Shown one piece after another: positions 7,997 through 16,599 of a DNA stretch of 41,573 nt (position 1 is its first letter; the number at the start of each line of letters is the position of its first letter). The notes under the pieces are model-generated. The model did not search any database and had not been told where the DNA came from. It saw only the letters and a program-made list of their open reading frames with translations. Origin of the DNA: Bacillota bacterium (GTDB taxonomy: Bacteria; Bacillota; Clostridia; Christensenellales; UMGS416). Made by a program: the position numbers and the translations under genes. Location of the stretch: contig JAEYYW010000167.1 in assembly GCA_023428265.1 (NCBI GenBank), positions 1 through 41,573 of the forward strand, written 5' to 3'.

Positions 7997-9745
7997 CTAA
8001 GCTTTTTTCTTCGCCTCATACTTGACCGGCAACTCGATGATAAACTCGCTGCCGCGCCCGGCCTCGCTGATCAGCCGGATGTTGCCGCGATAAAGGTCCA
8101 CGATGTGCTTGACAATGGATAGCCCAAGGCCGGTGCCGCCCATGCTGCGGGAGCGGCCTCTGTCCACGCGATAAAACCGCTCGAAGATGCGGGAGATGTG
8201 CTCCTGCGGGATGCCAATGCCGGTGTCTTTCACGCTCACGCGCACAAGACCATGGGTGCGCTCTGCGGAGATGGTGACAGAGCCGCCATCGTGGTTGTAT
8301 TTCACTGCGTTATCAGCCAGATTGATCAGCAGTTGCTTGATGCGGTCAGGATTGGCCTCCAGCAGCACATCATCACCAATGGTGCAGGAGACCGCAATGC
8401 TCCTGGCGGATGCGGTGTATTGCAGCATTTCCACCACGCTGTTGGCAATGTCAGCCAGATGGAAGCGGCGCACGCCGGTGTCCTGGGTGGAGCTTTCGAT
8501 TTCCGAGAGGTAAAGCAGGTCGTTGATCAGGTTGGAAAGGCGCTCCGATTCAATCTCGATGATCTCCAGGAATTTTGTGGACAACTCCCGATTGTCCAGC
8601 GCGCCGGCCTGAAGAGTCTCCACATAGCCCCGGATGGAGGTGAGGGGGGTGCGAAGCTCATGCGTTACATTGGACACAAAGTCCCGGCGGATGTTCTCAA
8701 GCTTCCGGAGTTGCGTCACATCCATCAGCAAAATGATGCAGCCGTCGGCGGGGGGGCGCATCGGCGAGGCGGTAGCCTGAAGGAGGACGCCGGTGGTGAG
8801 TTGGATCTCTGAGGAGATCCTGCTATGCTGCGCAAGGCAATCGGCGGCAAGATTGGTAATTGCCTGCACCGGGATCACCGTTGCCGCCTTTTGCCCGACG
8901 GCATTGCCCAATTCGCTCAGGCTGAGGATTGCGGACGCCGCCGCGTTCACAAACAGCAGCCGGCCTTCGCCGTCCATCGCTATCAAGCCTTCGCTGATGC
9001 TGGCCAGCACTGTGGTCAGCCGGGTGTTGCTGCTTTCCAGCGCGCTCACATGGTTGTCCAGGTCGTTGGCCAGACGGATCAAACCGGTGGAGAGCTGCTG
9101 AAACTCCGGATAGCGCGTTTCCATCGCCGAGATGGCATAGTTTCCGCTGGCGATGTCGCTGGTCATGCGCGACAGCGCCACGATCGGTTCGGAGAGCCTT
9201 TTCGAAGTCCGGTTCGCAATCAGCACCGCGACCACCAGCGAAAAGATCAGGCATCCGCCGATGAATGCGGCAAGCACCCAATAAATCCTGCTGATCTCAT
9301 ACAGCGGCATCGCCGCGCGCACGCACATCAGGCTTTTCTGGTCCACCACGGCGACATAAAGCATGGTTACCTTCAGCGTGTCAGAGTAACGCTGCGCGGT
9401 GCCCCAGCCATTCCGATACGCTTCGATTACCTCAGGGCGGTTCTTGTGAGACTCCATGTCTTTCCAGTCGGTGGAGGAATCGCCCAGCACTTCGCCGGCC
9501 TGCGCGATCAGTGTGATGCGCACATTGTTATTGCCGGCCGACAGCTCACGCGACGCCGTTTCCGCCAGATCAGGGATTGATGTGGCTGCATCGGCACGCG
9601 CCGCGATCATGGCGCAGTCTTTCCTCAGTTCGTCCACCATGAGATCGGTATACCAAAAATCAGCGAAAATCGCGACGGTGACGCCAAACACGGTCAGCAC
9701 AATTGCCGTGATCGCGAGCATGTTGATGAACAGTCTTTTCCGCAC
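7997..9745 (-). CDS. Sensor histidine kinase, PhoR/PnpS/WalK-like
   Basis: This is a membrane sensor kinase of about 582 residues. From the GTG at 9745, the first membrane helix is about 6-27. An extracytoplasmic domain (28-154) follows, then the second helix 155-177, HAMP (178-232), PAS (about 244-345) and the phosphoacceptor motif FVSNVTHELRTPLTS with His362. The ATPase domain has LLINLADNAVKYN (N box), DTGIGIP (G1), FERFYRVD (F box) and GGTGLGLSIVKHI (G2). The frame extends to a TTG at 9778. The GTG is preferred because AAAGGGG lies 8 bases before it, but this choice is tentative. It is transcribed after the response regulator gene. The domain order matches phosphate or cell-envelope kinases; the signal is unknown. 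Confidence 0.92.
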   Translation of the reverse strand: MRKRLFINMLAITAIVLTVFGVTVAIFADFWYTDLMVDELRKDCAMIAARADAATSIPDLAETASRELSAGNNNVRITLIAQAGEVLGDSSTDWKDMESHKNRPEVIEAYRNGWGTAQRYSDTLKVTMLYVAVVDQKSLMCVRAAMPLYEISRIYWVLAAFIGGCLIFSLVVAVLIANRTSKRLSEPIVALSRMTSDIASGNYAISAMETRYPEFQQLSTGLIRLANDLDNHVSALESSNTRLTTVLASISEGLIAMDGEGRLLFVNAAASAILSLSELGNAVGQKAATVIPVQAITNLAADCLAQHSRISSEIQLTTGVLLQATASPMRPPADGCIILLMDVTQLRKLENIRRDFVSNVTHELRTPLTSIRGYVETLQAGALDNRELSTKFLEIIEIESERLSNLINDLLYLSEIESSTQDTGVRRFHLADIANSVVEMLQYTASARSIAVSCTIGDDVLLEANPDRIKQLLINLADNAVKYNHDGGSVTISAERTHGLVRVSVKDTGIGIPQEHISRIFERFYRVDRGRSRSMGGTGLGLSIVKHIVDLYRGNIRLISEAGRGSEFIIELPVKYEAKKKA

Positions 9746-9827
9746 GGAAACAGCCCCTTTGAATTGTTGCGTCGGCAATGTGACTGGATACTGCCAGTAA
9801 TAGCCGCGGAATGGATGATCGGTTGTG

Positions 9828-10532
9828 CTATTTGGAGGTGAGCCTGTAACCCACGCCGCGCACGGTTTCGATGAGAGCCGGATTGTCCGGGTCGTCCTCC
9901 ACCTTCATCCTCAAGTGGCGCACATGCACATCCACGGTGCGGGTTTCCCCCACGTAATCATATCCCCACACATGGTCGAGCAGCTGCTCGCGGGTGAGCA
10001 CCCTGCCCCTGTTTTCGGCAAGGTAGCGCAGCAGGTCAAACTCTTTCATCGGCATGGGAAGCTCCAAACCGGATTTGGTCACGGTGCGCTTGTCCAGGTC
10101 AATGATCAAACTGCCAATCGTGATTGTGGAGTTATGCGGACCGTCTTCCTTCTGCGCGGCTCTGCGGAGAACGGCCTTGATGCGGGCGATCACTTCGCGG
10201 GTGCTGAAGGGTTTGGTGATGTAGTCGTCTGCGCCGATCTCCAAACCCAACACACGGTCCAGCTCCTCACCGCGGGCCGTGAGCATGATGATGGGGGTTG
10301 ATCTGGCAGTGTCGCTGGCGCGGATCCTGCGGCAAACCTCGATGCCATCCATGCCGGGCAGCATCAGGTCCAGGAGTATCATGGCCGGCGGAGATGCCAG
10401 CACATCCGTCAGCGCCGCCTCACCGCTCTCATATTCGGCTGTGGAAAACCCCGAAGCTTGCAGATTGAATGCCAAAAGGCCCCGAATGTTTGGCTCGTCT
10501 TCGATGATGGCGACCAACGGTTTGTCCAGCAT
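9828..10532 (-). CDS. OmpR/PhoB-family response regulator
   Basis: This is a DNA-binding response regulator of 234 residues. The receiver domain (1-120) shows the acidic pair Glu11/Asp12, the phosphorylation site Asp55 in ILLDLMLPG, Thr85 and the conserved Lys107 in TKPF. The winged-helix output domain (about 135-232) ends with the family pattern VDVHVRHLRMK and VRGVGYRL. The start is supported by AGGAGG 5 bases upstream. It is the first gene of a two-gene unit with the kinase, and about 82 bases separate them. The GADDYITKPF and DHVWGYDYVGETRTVDVH segments resemble Gram-positive PhoP. No phosphate genes are adjacent, so that label is only a resemblance. Confidence 0.94.
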   Translation of the reverse strand: MLDKPLVAIIEDEPNIRGLLAFNLQASGFSTAEYESGEAALTDVLASPPAMILLDLMLPGMDGIEVCRRIRASDTARSTPIIMLTARGEELDRVLGLEIGADDYITKPFSTREVIARIKAVLRRAAQKEDGPHNSTITIGSLIIDLDKRTVTKSGLELPMPMKEFDLLRYLAENRGRVLTREQLLDHVWGYDYVGETRTVDVHVRHLRMKVEDDPDNPALIETVRGVGYRLTSK

Positions 10533-10611
10533 GCAATCCTCCTGCGGGGTTTTCTGCTCCCATGATGTGACAGATCACCGGCGTGCCGATGCCTTTGGTT
10601 TGAATATCATG

Positions 10612-10639
10612 ACTATAGTATACCCCTTGCCGGAATCAA
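10612..10639 (-). promoter_or_regulatory. Candidate housekeeping promoter of the two-component operon
   Basis: On the minus strand TTGATT (complement of 10634-10639), 16 bases and TATAGT (complement of 10612-10617) form a plausible sigma-A promoter about 80 bases upstream of the response-regulator start codon. Confidence 0.5.
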
Positions 10640-10738
10640 CCTTCAAGCAGACATTTTTGCATGTGAAACGCCAGGGCATCGGCTGATTGCCTCGCCGGAC
10701 CGATCATTCCACTTCGCAGGCTTTGCGCCTCAGCAATC

Positions 10739-10765
10739 ACTTACCATTGCCTCCCTTCATAGATT
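10739..10765 (+). promoter_or_regulatory. Candidate late mother-cell (SigK-type) promoter of dpaA
   Basis: AC at 10739-10740, a 17-base gap and CATA-N3-T at 10758-10765 fit the loose SigK consensus (AC, 16-17 bases, CATANNNTA), apart from the final A. It sits about 30 bases upstream of the dpaA start. SigK control of the dipicolinate synthase operon is established in Bacillus subtilis. The consensus is short, so chance matches are possible. Confidence 0.4.
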
Positions 10766-10793
10766 GTAGTGTCGACTGATGGGAGGGGGAGCC

Positions 10794-11633
10794 ATGTCCT
10801 CTGGAAACAAGAACGTTTTGCTGATCGGCGGAGATCGGAGAAATACATACCTATATGAGATTTTGCGCCGAAAGGACAATATTGAGCTTCACGCATTTGG
10901 CCTGGCTGTTGCTGACAGGACGATGGCGGATATTGAGCATGCCATTGGCGAGGCCGATGTGATTGTTTTGCCCATGCCGAGCACCAAAGGCGGCATGGTG
11001 CCCTTGCTGTCTCTGGAAACCGCATATCCGCTGGAAACGGTGCTGAGAAACATGCGCAGTGGTGCGGCGCTGGTGGGTGGCTTTTTGGAAGGGGCGCCTG
11101 AGCGGGCTGGCATCAAGGTGATCAACCTGCTTGCAAGCGAGCGGTTTGCCCAGGCCAACGCCTGGCCGACCGCGGAAGGCGCCATCCGCATCGCGCTGGA
11201 GCGCACCGAGCGCACGCTGAAAGGCAGCCGTTGCACTGTGATGGGTTATGGCCGCATCGGGAAAGACCTGGTGAAGCTCTTGCGCAGTTTTGGTGCAGAT
11301 GTGGTGGCCACAGCGCGCCGCACGGAGCAGTTGGAAGACATTGCGGCGCTGGGGGTCCTGGCGGTGCATACGGACGATCTTCTGGAGGCCTGTCTGGACA
11401 GCAATTTCATCTTCAACACGATCCCGCATGTGTTGCTGGAGGAGGAGAAACTGAGGCGGCTGCGCCGCGACGTGATCATCATTGACCTGGCGTCGAGTCC
11501 CTTTGGCGTGGACTTCAATGCTTCCACGCGCCTGAAGCTGGACGCCCAGGCATACCAAAGCCTGCCGGGCCGCATGTTTCCCAGGACTGCGGCGGACATC
11601 ATTTACACCTGTATTAAGGATTTGCTCACCTGA
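10794..11633 (+). CDS. dpaA: Dipicolinate synthase subunit A
   Basis: This 279-residue dehydrogenase-like protein is also called SpoVFA. With DpaB it makes dipicolinic acid from dihydrodipicolinate in the mother cell for loading into the spore. The N-terminal part has VLLIGGDRRNTYLYEIL and the segment LPMPSTKGG. The second part is a Rossmann domain with VMGYGRIGKDLVKLL near residue 148, followed by IIDLASSPFGVD, all typical of DpaA. The frame opens at 10779, but GGAGGGGGA (10782-10790) lies just before the ATG at 10794, so that start is chosen. It is followed after 17 bases by dpaB. Its presence shows a spore former of the type that does not use the EtfA route. Confidence 0.95.
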   Translation: MSSGNKNVLLIGGDRRNTYLYEILRRKDNIELHAFGLAVADRTMADIEHAIGEADVIVLPMPSTKGGMVPLLSLETAYPLETVLRNMRSGAALVGGFLEGAPERAGIKVINLLASERFAQANAWPTAEGAIRIALERTERTLKGSRCTVMGYGRIGKDLVKLLRSFGADVVATARRTEQLEDIAALGVLAVHTDDLLEACLDSNFIFNTIPHVLLEEEKLRRLRRDVIIIDLASSPFGVDFNASTRLKLDAQAYQSLPGRMFPRTAADIIYTCIKDLLT

Positions 11634-11650
11634 GGGATGGAGGGAATGAT

Positions 11651-12238
11651 ATGGAATTAACAGCCAAGAAAATTGGCTTTGCGGTTACCGGCTCATTTTG
11701 CACCATTGGCGATGTGCTCCCGGCCATGGAGGAGCTGATGCGCCAGGGTGCGGAGGTCGTGCCGATCTTTTCCAACAGTGTCTATGAGTGGGACACACGC
11801 TTTTTTACCGCCAAAGATTTGATTGAGAGGGTGTATAAAATCTGTGGCAGGCTGCCGGTTCACACCGTGCCGGAGGCCGAACCCATCGGGCCCCGCAAGC
11901 TGCTGGACATGGTGGTGGTCGCGCCCTGCACCGGCAACACACTGGCAAAGATGGCGCTTGGCGTGGTGGACACACCGGTGCTGATGGCCGCCAAATCTAC
12001 ACTTCGAAACGGCTGCCCGGTTGTGCTGGCTGTTTCCACAAATGACGGATTGGGCAACAGCGCGAAGAATATCGGCGCGCTGGCCAACATGCGCAACATC
12101 TATCTGGTGCCCTATGAGCAGGACAGCCCCAAGGGAAAACCCAACTCTTTGGTGGCCAGAATGGAGCTGATTGCAGACACCTGCAAGCTGGCCTTTGAGG
12201 GCAGGCAAATCCAGCCAGTCTTGTATAAACCGGGTTGA
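11651..12238 (+). CDS. dpaB: Dipicolinate synthase subunit B (flavoprotein-like)
   Basis: This 195-residue protein is also called SpoVFB and belongs to the flavoprotein/HFCD fold. It forms dipicolinate synthase with DpaA. FAVTGSFCTIGDVLPAM opens the chain, followed by VVVAPCTGNTLAKMALGVVDTPVLMAAK, shown here as two adjoining pieces: VVVAPCTGNTLAKMA and LGVVDTPVLMAAK. The later segment NDGLGNSAKNIG is also typical. Full length and adjacent to dpaA, so the operon is intact. In B. subtilis asd, dapG and dapA follow; here only the aspartokinase does. Confidence 0.95.
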   Translation: MELTAKKIGFAVTGSFCTIGDVLPAMEELMRQGAEVVPIFSNSVYEWDTRFFTAKDLIERVYKICGRLPVHTVPEAEPIGPRKLLDMVVVAPCTGNTLAKMALGVVDTPVLMAAKSTLRNGCPVVLAVSTNDGLGNSAKNIGALANMRNIYLVPYEQDSPKGKPNSLVARMELIADTCKLAFEGRQIQPVLYKPG

Positions 12239-12248
12239 ATGATATAAT
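12221..12248 (+). promoter_or_regulatory. Candidate internal promoter for aspartokinase
   Basis: TTGTAT (12221-12226), 16 bases and TATAAT (12243-12248) overlap the end of dpaB, about 58 bases before the aspartokinase start. This would let the lysine-pathway gene be expressed in growing cells, independently of the sporulation genes upstream. Confidence 0.5.
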
Positions 12249-12305
12249 AGATAGAATCGGTGTATATCACAGCTCCCTGAAACACATGCGGAAAGGAGCC
12301 GTAAA

Positions 12306-13514
12306 ATGAGGATACTGGTGCAGAAATTCGGCGGCACGTCGGTTCGGTCCCCCGATGCGAGGGCAGCCGCGATTGATAAGGTGATCGCCGCGAAAAAAAG
12401 CGGCTATATGCCTGTTGTGGTGGTGTCGGCGATGGGGCGGGCCGGAGAGCCCTATGCCACCGACACGTTGATTCGGTTTGCCCGCGAAGCGGCAGGCTGC
12501 GAGCTCAATGCCCGCGACAATGATCTTTTGATGAGCTGCGGCGAGATCATCTCCGCCGTTGTGATGGCAGGCGCCTTTGAGGCCAAGGGCTATACCGCCC
12601 GCGCCATAACAGGCTGGCAGGCCGGCATTTATACCAATGACCGCTTCGGCGACGCTACATATTTCGAGGTGGACACCGCACGGCTTTACGAGATGCTGAA
12701 CGCCGGTGTCATCCCGGTTGTGACAGGCTTCCAGGGCATCACTCGCAACGGTGACGTGACCACGCTGGGCCGCGGCGGCAGCGATACGACGGCGTCAATC
12801 CTGGGTTCAGCCCTGCGCGCCGAGGCCATTGAGATCTATACTGATGTGGATGGCATCATGACGGCCGATCCGCGGCTGCTGCCGGAGGCACGCGTCATTG
12901 CCGACGTGAGCTACAATGAGGTTTTCCAGATGGCTGACCAGGGCGCCAAGGTGATTCATCCGAAAGCCGTAGAGATTGCCATGCGCGGCAATGTGCCGCT
13001 GATCGTGCGCAACACGATGACCGACCACACCGGCACCCGCATTTCTTCCGATGTGGCCGCGCTGGAGGCCGGCATGCTGGATGTGCTCTCCAGCATCGCC
13101 TATGTCGGCGGGCGCGCGCAGGTAAAAGCCGGCGGCATGGCTTCCGGCATTATCAAAGACATGCTCCGCTATTTTGCCGACGCCGGCATCAGCATTGACT
13201 TGATTAACGTGTTCCCGGAGAGTTTCGTGTTTACGATTGATGATGACAAGGTGGGCAAGGCAAAGGCAATTCTCGAAAAGCAGCCTTGCACCTTTGAGAT
13301 CATTCAGGGGCTTGGAAAGGTTTCCGCCGTGGGGTCCCGCATGAGGGGCGTACCGGGCGTGATGGCCAGGATCATCAAGGCTTTGAGTGTGGAAGGGGTG
13401 GAGGTTCTTCAGACGGCGGACTCGCACATGACAATCTCCTGCCTGATCCACCAGGAAGACGCCCAGAGAGCTGTCCGGGCGCTGCATGAGGAGTTCCGGC
13501 TGACGAAAGGGTAA
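12306..13514 (+). CDS. dapG: Aspartokinase, DapG-like
   Basis: Aspartate kinase (402 residues) phosphorylates aspartate, the first step towards diaminopimelate, lysine, threonine and methionine, and also towards dipicolinate. The N-terminal KFGGTSV motif (residues 7-13), LLMSCGEIIS, TLGRGGSDTTA and IYTDVDGIMTADPR mark the kinase domain (about 1-240). Two ACT domains follow (about 265-400). KAGGMASGIIKDML and LGKVSAVGSRMRG are the usual regulatory-domain segments. RBS AAAGGAG lies 8-9 bases before the ATG. The position behind dpaAB matches the Bacillus order and supports the DapG (diaminopimelate-sensitive) type. Feedback specificity cannot be read reliably. Confidence 0.92.
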   Translation: MRILVQKFGGTSVRSPDARAAAIDKVIAAKKSGYMPVVVVSAMGRAGEPYATDTLIRFAREAAGCELNARDNDLLMSCGEIISAVVMAGAFEAKGYTARAITGWQAGIYTNDRFGDATYFEVDTARLYEMLNAGVIPVVTGFQGITRNGDVTTLGRGGSDTTASILGSALRAEAIEIYTDVDGIMTADPRLLPEARVIADVSYNEVFQMADQGAKVIHPKAVEIAMRGNVPLIVRNTMTDHTGTRISSDVAALEAGMLDVLSSIAYVGGRAQVKAGGMASGIIKDMLRYFADAGISIDLINVFPESFVFTIDDDKVGKAKAILEKQPCTFEIIQGLGKVSAVGSRMRGVPGVMARIIKALSVEGVEVLQTADSHMTISCLIHQEDAQRAVRALHEEFRLTKG

Positions 13515-13558
13515 TCCGGCTGCAGCAGGATTGTGTGCCGCGTTTCCTGCCGGGAGTT

Positions 13559-15751
13559 CTAGAACGTCACCGTGCAGTTCCTGCCATTGCTTTTGCCTTT
13601 GTATAAGGCGCTGTCTGCCCCCACGATGCAGGCGTCAACGCCATAATCGTCGTTGTATTGGGCAACGCCGAACGTAATCGTCAGCGGCAGCTTCATGCCG
13701 GCATAAGCAAACTCATAATCTTCCACCCGCCGCCGCAGCTTCTCAGCCAGCACTCCGGCTCCCTCGGCGGCAGTCTCCGGAAGCAGCATGAGGAACTCCT
13801 CGCCGCCCCAGCGGCCTAGGCAGTCCTGCTTGCGGATGTGGCGGCCAAGCAGTGAGGAGAGGGCCTTGAGCACCGCGTCGCCGCAGTCATGACCATACAC
13901 GTCGTTGACCCTTTTGAAAAAATCAATGTCGCAGATGATAATGCTGAACGGCCTGTTGCTGCGCTTGTGACGCACGCACTCCTCCTGGATTTTTTCCATC
14001 AGGTGGCGGCGGTTGTATAAGCCGGTCAGCGGGTCGGTGCGTGAGGCCAGCTCAAGCTCCCTAGCCTTGGCTTTCAACTCCTCAGATTGGTGCGAGTTGT
14101 TCAGTGCGATGGCGATGAAAGAAGCCAATGCCTTGATCGTTTCCATGTGCCGCTCGCTGTAGGCGTTCGGCTGGCAGCTTTGCACCAGGATCACGCCTGT
14201 GATCCTGTCCGCCAGCGTCAGCGGGCAGCAGAGCGATGACTTCGGCGCCAGGCAGCCGCCAGCCTTGGTCATCATGGACGCATTTTCGGTAAACAGCTCG
14301 TCCTTGTTTTCCAGCATCATCTCCCGGCCGGTCCGGATCACGCCGGAGGCAATGCTCCTGCCATCTTCCACAGACACCTGAAACAGCGGCCAGGGCCGGG
14401 AGTCTACCACAACCAGGCGGTAGTCCACGATCCCCATTGCCTCATCATAAAGGCCGATCGCAAACATCTCCGCATCCATCAGGCCCCGCACGCTGTCGTG
14501 GATTGTGCTCAACACCAGGTCAAAATCCAGCGTGTTGGTGATCCTCTGACCGATCTCGCTGATGGCTTTGATGTTGCGATAAGCCTCTTCCAGATCCTTC
14601 GCCTTCTGCTCGACTTCCTCTGTTTTCTGCCGAAGCTCCACATTGGTGAGCCTGTAAATCTCTGCGTCCTTGCGAGCCTGCTCGATCTTCAACTCTGCGA
14701 AGTAATGGTTGAACCGTCGCTCCATTTCGCTGGTTTCCAGGCTTTTGTCAACTTCCATATAGCTCTTGAGGTGTGAATAGGCCTGGCGGAAATCGCCGGT
14801 TTTTTCATATGCCTCCATCATCAGGTTGTGAATCTGGCGGCGTTGCTCTCCGGCCTGGATTTCCACAGACAGAGACAGTGCCTGCTCCAGCGCCGTGAGT
14901 GCCTCGATGAAGGCATTTGTTTTCAGAAGGGTGGAGCCGATGGCGATCAGCGCGTTGGCCATTGCATAGCGGTTGTTCATCCGCATGGCGCAGTCCAGCG
15001 CCTCTGTATAATTGGCCACTGCTTTGTCCTGCTGGCCGGACAGCTCATAGATCTTGCCGAAGTTGATCAGGCAGGGGTAGAGGTGCTCACTGCCAAGGCC
15101 CCGGGTCTTTGTTTCCACCAGTGCCCTCTGGCAATACACCATCGCGTTCACCAGGTTGCCTTTTTTCAGGTTCGCTTCGCTCAGGTTGGAAAGCACAGAC
15201 ACCAGCGGCGCGCCGCCGGCTTTCTCCGCCAGGGCCAGCACTTCCTGCAGCACTTCCAGTGCTTCGTCATAACGCCCCATATCTCCGTATATGGAAGCCA
15301 GATTGTTGAGGATGTTGCCGCGAATGCCGTCCACGTCCATGGAAGGGGGGCATTGATCCAGCATTTGCAGGCCGGATAACAGGCGCTCCAGCGCAGTGTC
15401 CAGCTGCCCGAGCTGGCCGTGGGAATATCCAAGCAGGCTCAGTGACTTTGCCTGGCCGAGTGTGTCGGATGAATGGGCAAAGAGCTCCATGGCTTCGGTG
15501 GCAATCCGGATGGCATCGGGGTTTTCGTCTTTCAGCGCGTGGTATCGCGCGCCCAGCAGCATGCTTTCCATTCTGCCTTTGGGATAATCCGCGCGCTCAG
15601 ACTCAGCTCTGGCGCGGTCTGTCAGTGCGGCCAGCGCCTCCACATCATCATGACCCAAGCTCTCCGCATTGTGAATCAGCTCGTCGATGGCCCCGGGTGT
15701 CAGGCCACTCTCCGCATCGCTGCCATCCTGCCCCATGATGTTCTGCGCCAT
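13559..15751 (-). CDS. TPR-GAF-GGDEF diguanylate cyclase
   Basis: This 730-residue cytoplasmic signalling protein has no membrane segment. Residues about 50-345 are TPR-like helical repeats (for example LSLLGYSHGQLGQLDTALE and ALAEKAGG). A charged coiled coil covers about 350-400 and a GAF-like domain about 400-545. A second short coil leads to a GGDEF domain (about 565-728). The active site GGEEF (649-653) is intact and makes c-di-GMP. The inhibitory I-site RKQD (640-643) lies exactly five residues before it, so product inhibition is expected. The start is ATG at 15751 with a weak RBS; the ATG at 15736 is an alternative. It sits between dapG and yabP on the opposite strand, so it is a single-gene unit. 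Confidence 0.92.
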   Translation of the reverse strand: MAQNIMGQDGSDAESGLTPGAIDELIHNAESLGHDDVEALAALTDRARAESERADYPKGRMESMLLGARYHALKDENPDAIRIATEAMELFAHSSDTLGQAKSLSLLGYSHGQLGQLDTALERLLSGLQMLDQCPPSMDVDGIRGNILNNLASIYGDMGRYDEALEVLQEVLALAEKAGGAPLVSVLSNLSEANLKKGNLVNAMVYCQRALVETKTRGLGSEHLYPCLINFGKIYELSGQQDKAVANYTEALDCAMRMNNRYAMANALIAIGSTLLKTNAFIEALTALEQALSLSVEIQAGEQRRQIHNLMMEAYEKTGDFRQAYSHLKSYMEVDKSLETSEMERRFNHYFAELKIEQARKDAEIYRLTNVELRQKTEEVEQKAKDLEEAYRNIKAISEIGQRITNTLDFDLVLSTIHDSVRGLMDAEMFAIGLYDEAMGIVDYRLVVVDSRPWPLFQVSVEDGRSIASGVIRTGREMMLENKDELFTENASMMTKAGGCLAPKSSLCCPLTLADRITGVILVQSCQPNAYSERHMETIKALASFIAIALNNSHQSEELKAKARELELASRTDPLTGLYNRRHLMEKIQEECVRHKRSNRPFSIIICDIDFFKRVNDVYGHDCGDAVLKALSSLLGRHIRKQDCLGRWGGEEFLMLLPETAAEGAGVLAEKLRRRVEDYEFAYAGMKLPLTITFGVAQYNDDYGVDACIVGADSALYKGKSNGRNCTVTF

Positions 15752-15783
15752 TTGCGTACCGCCTGTTTGCTATTTTCTTCACA

Positions 15784-15812
15784 AGTATGCAATAATTCGC
15801 TTTAATTTGCAA
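15784..15812 (-). promoter_or_regulatory. Candidate promoter of the diguanylate cyclase
   Basis: On the minus strand TTGCAA (15812-15807), 17 bases and CATACT (15789-15784) form a moderate sigma-A-like promoter about 33 bases upstream of the start codon. Confidence 0.35.
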
Positions 15813-15891
15813 TTGAGCTTTGCGGTCACATAATCATATACGGCTGTAAACCAACATATTCATGATTAACACCGCAGAGGAGCTGATCGAT

Positions 15892-16182
15892 ATGGATGAG
15901 AAGAAAGTGGCCAAGCCGATTCGTGCCCATGCAATCCACATTGACAACCGGGAAAGGGTTGTGATCACCGGCGTGGAGGATGTGGACAATTTCAATGAAG
16001 AGGAAGTGAACTTCCAGACCGACAGCGGATACGTGACGCTGACCGGCGGAGACCTTCACATCACCCGTCTCAATCTGGAGGAGGGGCAACTGATCATTGA
16101 GGGCGTCGTGAACGGCATCGCTTATTCCGGCAGCGCCGAGCAGAGCGAGGGCGGCGGGTTCTTTTCCAAGCTGTTCAAGTAA
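15892..16182 (+). CDS. yabP: Sporulation protein YabP
   Basis: This small protein (96 residues) belongs to the YabP/YqfC sporulation family. It is beta-rich and acidic, with IDNRERVVITGVEDVDNF, TDSGYVTLTGGDLHI and LNLEEGQLIIEG. Its length matches Bacillus YabP (about 100 residues). The frame opens at 15862, but GAGGAG (15877-15882) points to the ATG at 15892. It is followed after 2 bases by yabQ, the conserved pairing. In Bacillus the pair is made in the mother cell under SigE. No clear SigE promoter could be picked here. Confidence 0.92.
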   Translation: MDEKKVAKPIRAHAIHIDNRERVVITGVEDVDNFNEEEVNFQTDSGYVTLTGGDLHITRLNLEEGQLIIEGVVNGIAYSGSAEQSEGGGFFSKLFK

Positions 16183-16184
16183 CC

Positions 16185-16562
16185 ATGGGCACAGCGATCT
16201 TTGAGACCAGCAACCAGCCGTGGGTGTTTCTGTTCACAATCTACGGCGGCATTGTGCTTGGCTTGCTTTACGATATCCTGGATATCACCAGGCGCTTTTT
16301 CCGGGGCCGGTTGGTCATGGCCGTGCTGTTTGACATTGTCTACTGGGTTGTCGGCACCGTGTTCCTGTTTGCGTTGCTTTGGGTTGCCTGCGATGGCGAG
16401 TTTCGCTACTATGACGTGCTCGGGTTTGCGCTCGGTGCGGCGTTGTGGTTTCTTGGCCCCGGCAAATTTGTGAAATGGGCCCACCGCAAAATCAGGCAGT
16501 GGGCCCATGCGCTTTGGAGCCGGTTCAGGGGCACAAAGATTTATCAGGTTCTTTTCAAATGA
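16185..16562 (+). CDS. yabQ: Spore cortex biosynthesis membrane protein YabQ
   Basis: This 125-residue membrane protein starts with a hydrophobic helix (VFLFTIYGGIVLGLLYDILD). It continues with two or three more (LVMAVLFDIVYWVVG, VFLFALLWVA, LGFALGAALWFLG) and ends with a basic tail. IYGGIVLGLLYDILD followed by RRFFRG is the family hallmark. YabQ is needed for the spore cortex in Bacillus. It starts 2 bases after the yabP stop and is probably translated by coupling. In Bacillus divIC follows; here the convergent murC gene follows, so the usual neighbour is missing. Confidence 0.92.
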   Translation: MGTAIFETSNQPWVFLFTIYGGIVLGLLYDILDITRRFFRGRLVMAVLFDIVYWVVGTVFLFALLWVACDGEFRYYDVLGFALGAALWFLGPGKFVKWAHRKIRQWAHALWSRFRGTKIYQVLFK

Positions 16563-16599
16563 GCAACGGCCGGCAAACTGGCCGCCGGGAGCTGGCCTC

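Noticed and set aside
10565..10577. CRP/FNR-like site (GTGACAGATCAC) upstream of the response regulator
   Set aside because: Only 4-base half sites with a 4-base gap; too weak to separate from chance.
15784..15891. SigE promoter for yabP-yabQ
   Set aside because: Several CATA-containing segments exist, but none combines a convincing -10 with a -35 at the correct distance.
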